Assembly (NCBI GenBank): GCA_020354595.1
Contig: CP070650.1
Coordinates: 2,659,261-2,670,425, forward strand
DNA: 11,165 nucleotides
Origin: Myxococcales bacterium
GTDB lineage: Bacteria > Myxococcota_A > Polyangia > Polyangiales > Houyiibacteriaceae
Direction: 5' to 3'
In this document: positions 9,025 through 11,165 of the stretch, piece by piece
Position numbering within the stretch: the first letter of the stretch is position 1
Layout of the letters: each line of letters starts with the position of its first letter
Notes under the pieces: model-generated
What the model was told of the DNA's origin: nothing
What the model saw: the letters and a program-made list of their open reading frames with translations, nothing else
Database searches by the model: none
Program-made: the position numbers and the translations under genes

Positions 9025-10167
9025 TCAAAGCTCTGGGAGCGCGCGCGCCAGCCGGCGAAGCGCCTCTTCGATTTGCGGGCGCGCCGTGGCGAAGCTGAAC
9101 CGCACGAAGCCTTCGGCCACCTCGCCAAAATCCCGCCCCGGGCCGAGGGCAACGCGTGCCTTGTCGAGGATGTCGAAGCACAGCGTCAACGAATCGCGCT
9201 CGAAGTGGCGCATGTCGACCAAAACATAGAACGCGCCAGGCGGGTCGATTGGGATCGAAAGCCCCATGTCGCGAAGGCCGTCGATGAGGACGCGTCGCCG
9301 AACCCCGTATTCCGCGCGCATGTGCTCCACGTGGTCCGAGCCGTGTGCGAGCGCGGCGGAGCCGGCCTGTTGCACGAACTGCGATGTCGAGATGAAGAAG
9401 CTCTGCATCAAGCTTTGAAGCGGTCGCATCGCCTTCTTCGGGGCGATGAGGTAACCGAGTCTGAAGCCGGTCATCGCGTAGCGCTTCGAAAACCCGTCGA
9501 GCACGTAGGTGTCTTCGGTGAATCCGAGCGGGGACGTGACCACGGCGTCGTCGTAGGTAAGCCCGTCGTAGATCTCGTCCGAGAGGATCGGAATTCCGAG
9601 ACTGCTCAGCTCTTCGACGACTTCTCTTGGCTGCACGGCGCCGGTCGGGTTCGCTGGCGTAGCAAGAAAGATCGCACGCGTCCGTGGCGTGTTCGCTTCG
9701 CGCACCTTTGCGACGTCCATGATGAAGCCGTCGTCTGGCCCAGTCGGAACCAACACCGGCTTGCCTCCGCAGACCGCGATCATGTTGGGGTAGCAAGGAT
9801 AATGCGGCGTCGCGAGGATCACTTCGTCGTCGGGGTCGACCAACAAGTTCAGACAGAGCAGGATCGCCGGCGACGTTCCGCTGGTGACCACGATTTGATC
9901 CGGGCTGACCGCAACCCCGCGGCGCGCCTCGCACTCGCGCGCAATCGCGTCACGCAAGTCGAACAGCCCACGGCTGTCCGTGTAGTGCGTCTCGCCCGAC
10001 CGAAGCGAATCGATGGCAGCCTGCACCGCCGCGGGCGGTGCATCGAAATCCGGCTCCCCCACGCCGAGCTGCACGATGGACGTCCCCTCGCGAGCCATCG
10101 CCATACCCCGCTCCATCACCTCCATCGCCAAGAATGGCTCCACCTCCTCAGTGCGCTTCGCGAACAT
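9025..10167 (-). CDS. Class I/II PLP-dependent aminotransferase
   Basis: The 380-residue cytosolic enzyme belongs to the aspartate-aminotransferase fold type I. Visible landmarks: GVGEPDFDAP (35-44), TSGTSPAI (95-102), PHYPCYPN (121-128, aromatic stacking region), PANPTGA with Asn173, DEIYDGL with Asp197 and Tyr200, the Schiff-base Lys228 in GFSKRYAMTGFRLGY with Arg236 binding the phosphate, and VRFSFA with the substrate carboxylate-binding Arg356. All expected catalytic residues are present. Family members transfer amino groups between aspartate, alanine, aromatic or other amino acids and 2-oxo acids; specificity cannot be read from these motifs. The ATG at 10167 is chosen because the protein starts as family members do (MFAKRTEEVEPF). 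A longer in-frame start at 10272 would overlap the divergent ACT gene. The stop is 3 bases from the ligA stop. The neighbouring ACT protein suggests a shared amino-acid theme. Confidence 0.94.
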   Translation of the reverse strand: MFAKRTEEVEPFLAMEVMERGMAMAREGTSIVQLGVGEPDFDAPPAAVQAAIDSLRSGETHYTDSRGLFDLRDAIARECEARRGVAVSPDQIVVTSGTSPAILLCLNLLVDPDDEVILATPHYPCYPNMIAVCGGKPVLVPTGPDDGFIMDVAKVREANTPRTRAIFLATPANPTGAVQPREVVEELSSLGIPILSDEIYDGLTYDDAVVTSPLGFTEDTYVLDGFSKRYAMTGFRLGYLIAPKKAMRPLQSLMQSFFISTSQFVQQAGSAALAHGSDHVEHMRAEYGVRRRVLIDGLRDMGLSIPIDPPGAFYVLVDMRHFERDSLTLCFDILDKARVALGPGRDFGEVAEGFVRFSFATARPQIEEALRRLARALPEL

Positions 10168-10191
10168 GGGCGCTATGGTAGCCTGGCCTCT
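10168..10191. promoter_or_regulatory. 24-base divergent spacer with a symmetric -10-like element
   Basis: This is the whole space between the aminotransferase ATG (10167, minus) and the ACT gene ATG (10192, plus). GCTA-TGG-TAGC (10172-10182) is an inverted repeat that reads TATGGT on the plus strand and TACCAT on the minus strand, each about 7-13 bases before a start codon. Neither start has a good Shine-Dalgarno site. A bidirectional -10 region with very short or absent leaders would fit; this is inference. Confidence 0.3.
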
Positions 10192-10710
10192 ATGGAGTCG
10201 CTTGTCGTTACGGTGATTGGGAAGGATCGACCCGGATTGGTCGAGTCGGTTTCCGCTGTGGTCGAGGACCATGGTGGGAGCTGGGTGGAGAGCCGGATGA
10301 GTCGGTTGGCCGGGGAGTTTGCGGGAATTCTTCGGGTGAGCGTCCCCGCGGCCAATGCCGATGCCCTATCGAGCGCGCTCGTCGGGCTCGAGGCTAGCGG
10401 GCTACGGGTCGTCGTCGAGCGCGGCTTCGAAGAGGAGCCCGAGGAAGGCCACCTGATCCATCTGGAGCTGATTGGCAGCGACCGCCCGGGAATCGTGCAT
10501 GCGATCTCCGAGGCGCTCGCGGCGCGCAACGTCAACGTGGATGAGCTCAACACCGAGTGCGACGGCGCGCCATGGTCGGGCGATACGCTGTTCAAAGCGA
10601 CCGCGCGGCTGCGAGCGCCGCAGGCGTTAGACCTCGATCAGCTTCGAGAAAGCCTCGAGGCGATCGCCGGTGATCTGATGGTCGACGTCACCATCGGCGA
10701 GATCGAGTAG
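10192..10710 (+). CDS. Double ACT-domain regulatory protein, GcvR-like
   Basis: The 172-residue cytosolic protein consists of two ACT domains. The first (about 1-80) begins SLVVTVIGKDRPGLVESVSA and the second (about 88-170) has LIGSDRPGIVHAISEALAA followed by RNVNVDELNTE. The repeated G.DRPG.V signature at the first strand-helix turn is where ACT domains bind amino acids. Two-ACT proteins of this size resemble GcvR, which in E. coli represses the glycine-cleavage regulator by protein contact and responds to glycine. No GcvA or gcvTHP gene is in view, so the regulated pathway is open. It diverges from the aminotransferase across 24 bases, which supports a link to amino-acid metabolism. The last 28 codons, including the stop, overlap an antisense gene codon for codon; Leu146 is encoded by TTA, rare in this sequence, exactly where the opposing gene has its TAA stop. 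Confidence 0.88.
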   Translation: MESLVVTVIGKDRPGLVESVSAVVEDHGGSWVESRMSRLAGEFAGILRVSVPAANADALSSALVGLEASGLRVVVERGFEEEPEEGHLIHLELIGSDRPGIVHAISEALAARNVNVDELNTECDGAPWSGDTLFKATARLRAPQALDLDQLRESLEAIAGDLMVDVTIGEIE

Positions 10711-11165
10711 CGCGCTCGCACGCGCTCTTGGGTAACGCCGCAAGAGGCGTTTCGCTGCGCGCGCCTTTTCCTCAGCGGTCATCCACATGCGGAGCGTGGC
10801 GAACCGATACATGGCGCGGATGTCGGGAAACAGCGCCAGGTAGATCTGCCACGAGCCGTCGTATGCGCTTGCGTCGAGCGCAAAAGCGAGCTGCTGGTCA
10901 TCGACCGACGAGCTCGCGTCGCCGCCGCGCGTCACGAGCAGCGCGCGAACGAGTCGATCCACCGCATGCACGCGTACCGCACGCGCCGAAGGACCGTCGG
11001 GGTTGAACGAGTGGCGTCTGCGCGTCCAGCTCTTGCGCCAACGTTGGTCCCAGGCGTAGAGGAGGGTGTTGTCGAACTGGGCGAGCGCGATCAAGCGGCT
11101 CCACTGCATGCACTGCTGCACGGTCCTGCTCGCCCAGAGGTTCACCTCGGGAACTTCATCACGGG
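10627..11165 (-). CDS. Hypothetical protein, N-terminus beyond the right edge
   Basis: The minus-strand frame is open from the right edge to TAA at 10627-10629, giving 178 visible residues. No family is recognised. The codon use is strongly G/C-ending and the composition is protein-like, rich in Trp, Arg and Ala (for example LLYAWDQRWRKSWTRRRH and LALFPDIRAMYRFATLRMWM), which argues for a real gene. There is no transmembrane segment or signal in the visible part; the helical, Arg/Ala-rich C-terminus (AEEKARAAKRLLRRYPRARA) looks soluble. GTG codons such as 11145 are possible starts, but the frame stays open upstream (RDEVPE), so the true start is probably outside the window. The last 84 bases are antisense to the end of the ACT gene in the same codon register. 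The function is unknown. Confidence 0.65.
   Translation of the reverse strand, partial: RDEVPEVNLWASRTVQQCMQWSRLIALAQFDNTLLYAWDQRWRKSWTRRRHSFNPDGPSARAVRVHAVDRLVRALLVTRGGDASSSVDDQQLAFALDASAYDGSWQIYLALFPDIRAMYRFATLRMWMTAEEKARAAKRLLRRYPRARASALLDLADGDVDHQITGDRLEAFSKLIEV

Noticed and set aside
9073..10191. Long plus-strand extension upstream of and in frame with the ACT gene (545 codons in total)
   Set aside because: It is codon-register antisense of the aminotransferase, a common GC-rich artefact. The ACT domain begins at ATG 10192, and the upstream peptide has no recognisable domain.

Overview
This is an 11.2 kb, GC-rich, gene-dense stretch of bacterial chromosome. I see no tRNA, rRNA, CRISPR array, phage gene or transposase. 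The GC-rich codon use, the sensor-kinase style, the housekeeping ligase, a eukaryote-like steroid 5-alpha-reductase and a plausible sigma-54 promoter all fit a myxobacterium-like or other deltaproteobacterial-grade organism (Myxococcota). That placement is an inference from gene content; no marker gene fixes the lineage.

Layout, left to right. (1) On the minus strand, a membrane-anchored TPR-repeat protein runs off the left edge (1-1528), with a full-length steroid 5-alpha-reductase family protein (1607-2401) upstream of it. (2) Divergent from these, across only 40 bases, is the RNA 2',3'-cyclic phosphodiesterase ThpR (2442-2990). (3) A two-gene plus-strand unit follows: a small BON-like membrane or envelope protein (3121-3438) overlaps by 4 bases a membrane-anchored coiled-coil protein with a C-terminal helix-hairpin-helix domain (3435-4244). 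A sigma-54-like element lies upstream. (4) Convergent with that unit, and sharing a CTAG that gives both stop codons, is a large membrane hybrid histidine kinase with two receiver regions and an Hpt domain (4241-6808). (5) The kinase/ligA divergent spacer holds a 49-base near-perfect palindrome (6872-6920) that looks like a REP/MITE-type element. (6) ligA, NAD-dependent DNA ligase (6937-9021), converges to within 3 bases of a class I PLP aminotransferase (9025-10167). (7) The aminotransferase diverges across 24 bases from a double-ACT-domain, GcvR-like regulator (10192-10710). (8) The 3' end of that regulator overlaps, antisense and in codon register, an unrecognised gene entering from the right edge (10627-11165).

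Functionally this is mostly core and house-keeping content: replication and repair (ligA), RNA-end chemistry (thpR), amino-acid metabolism and sensing (aminotransferase plus ACT protein) and signalling (hybrid kinase). I do not see a multi-gene defence or biosynthetic system. The most unusual items are the eukaryote-like 5-alpha-reductase, the BON plus HhH membrane pair, the palindromic element, and the very tight or overlapping gene ends. All three convergent junctions leave no room for a dedicated terminator. Apart from the spacers listed, no stretch longer than about 130 bases lacks a gene.
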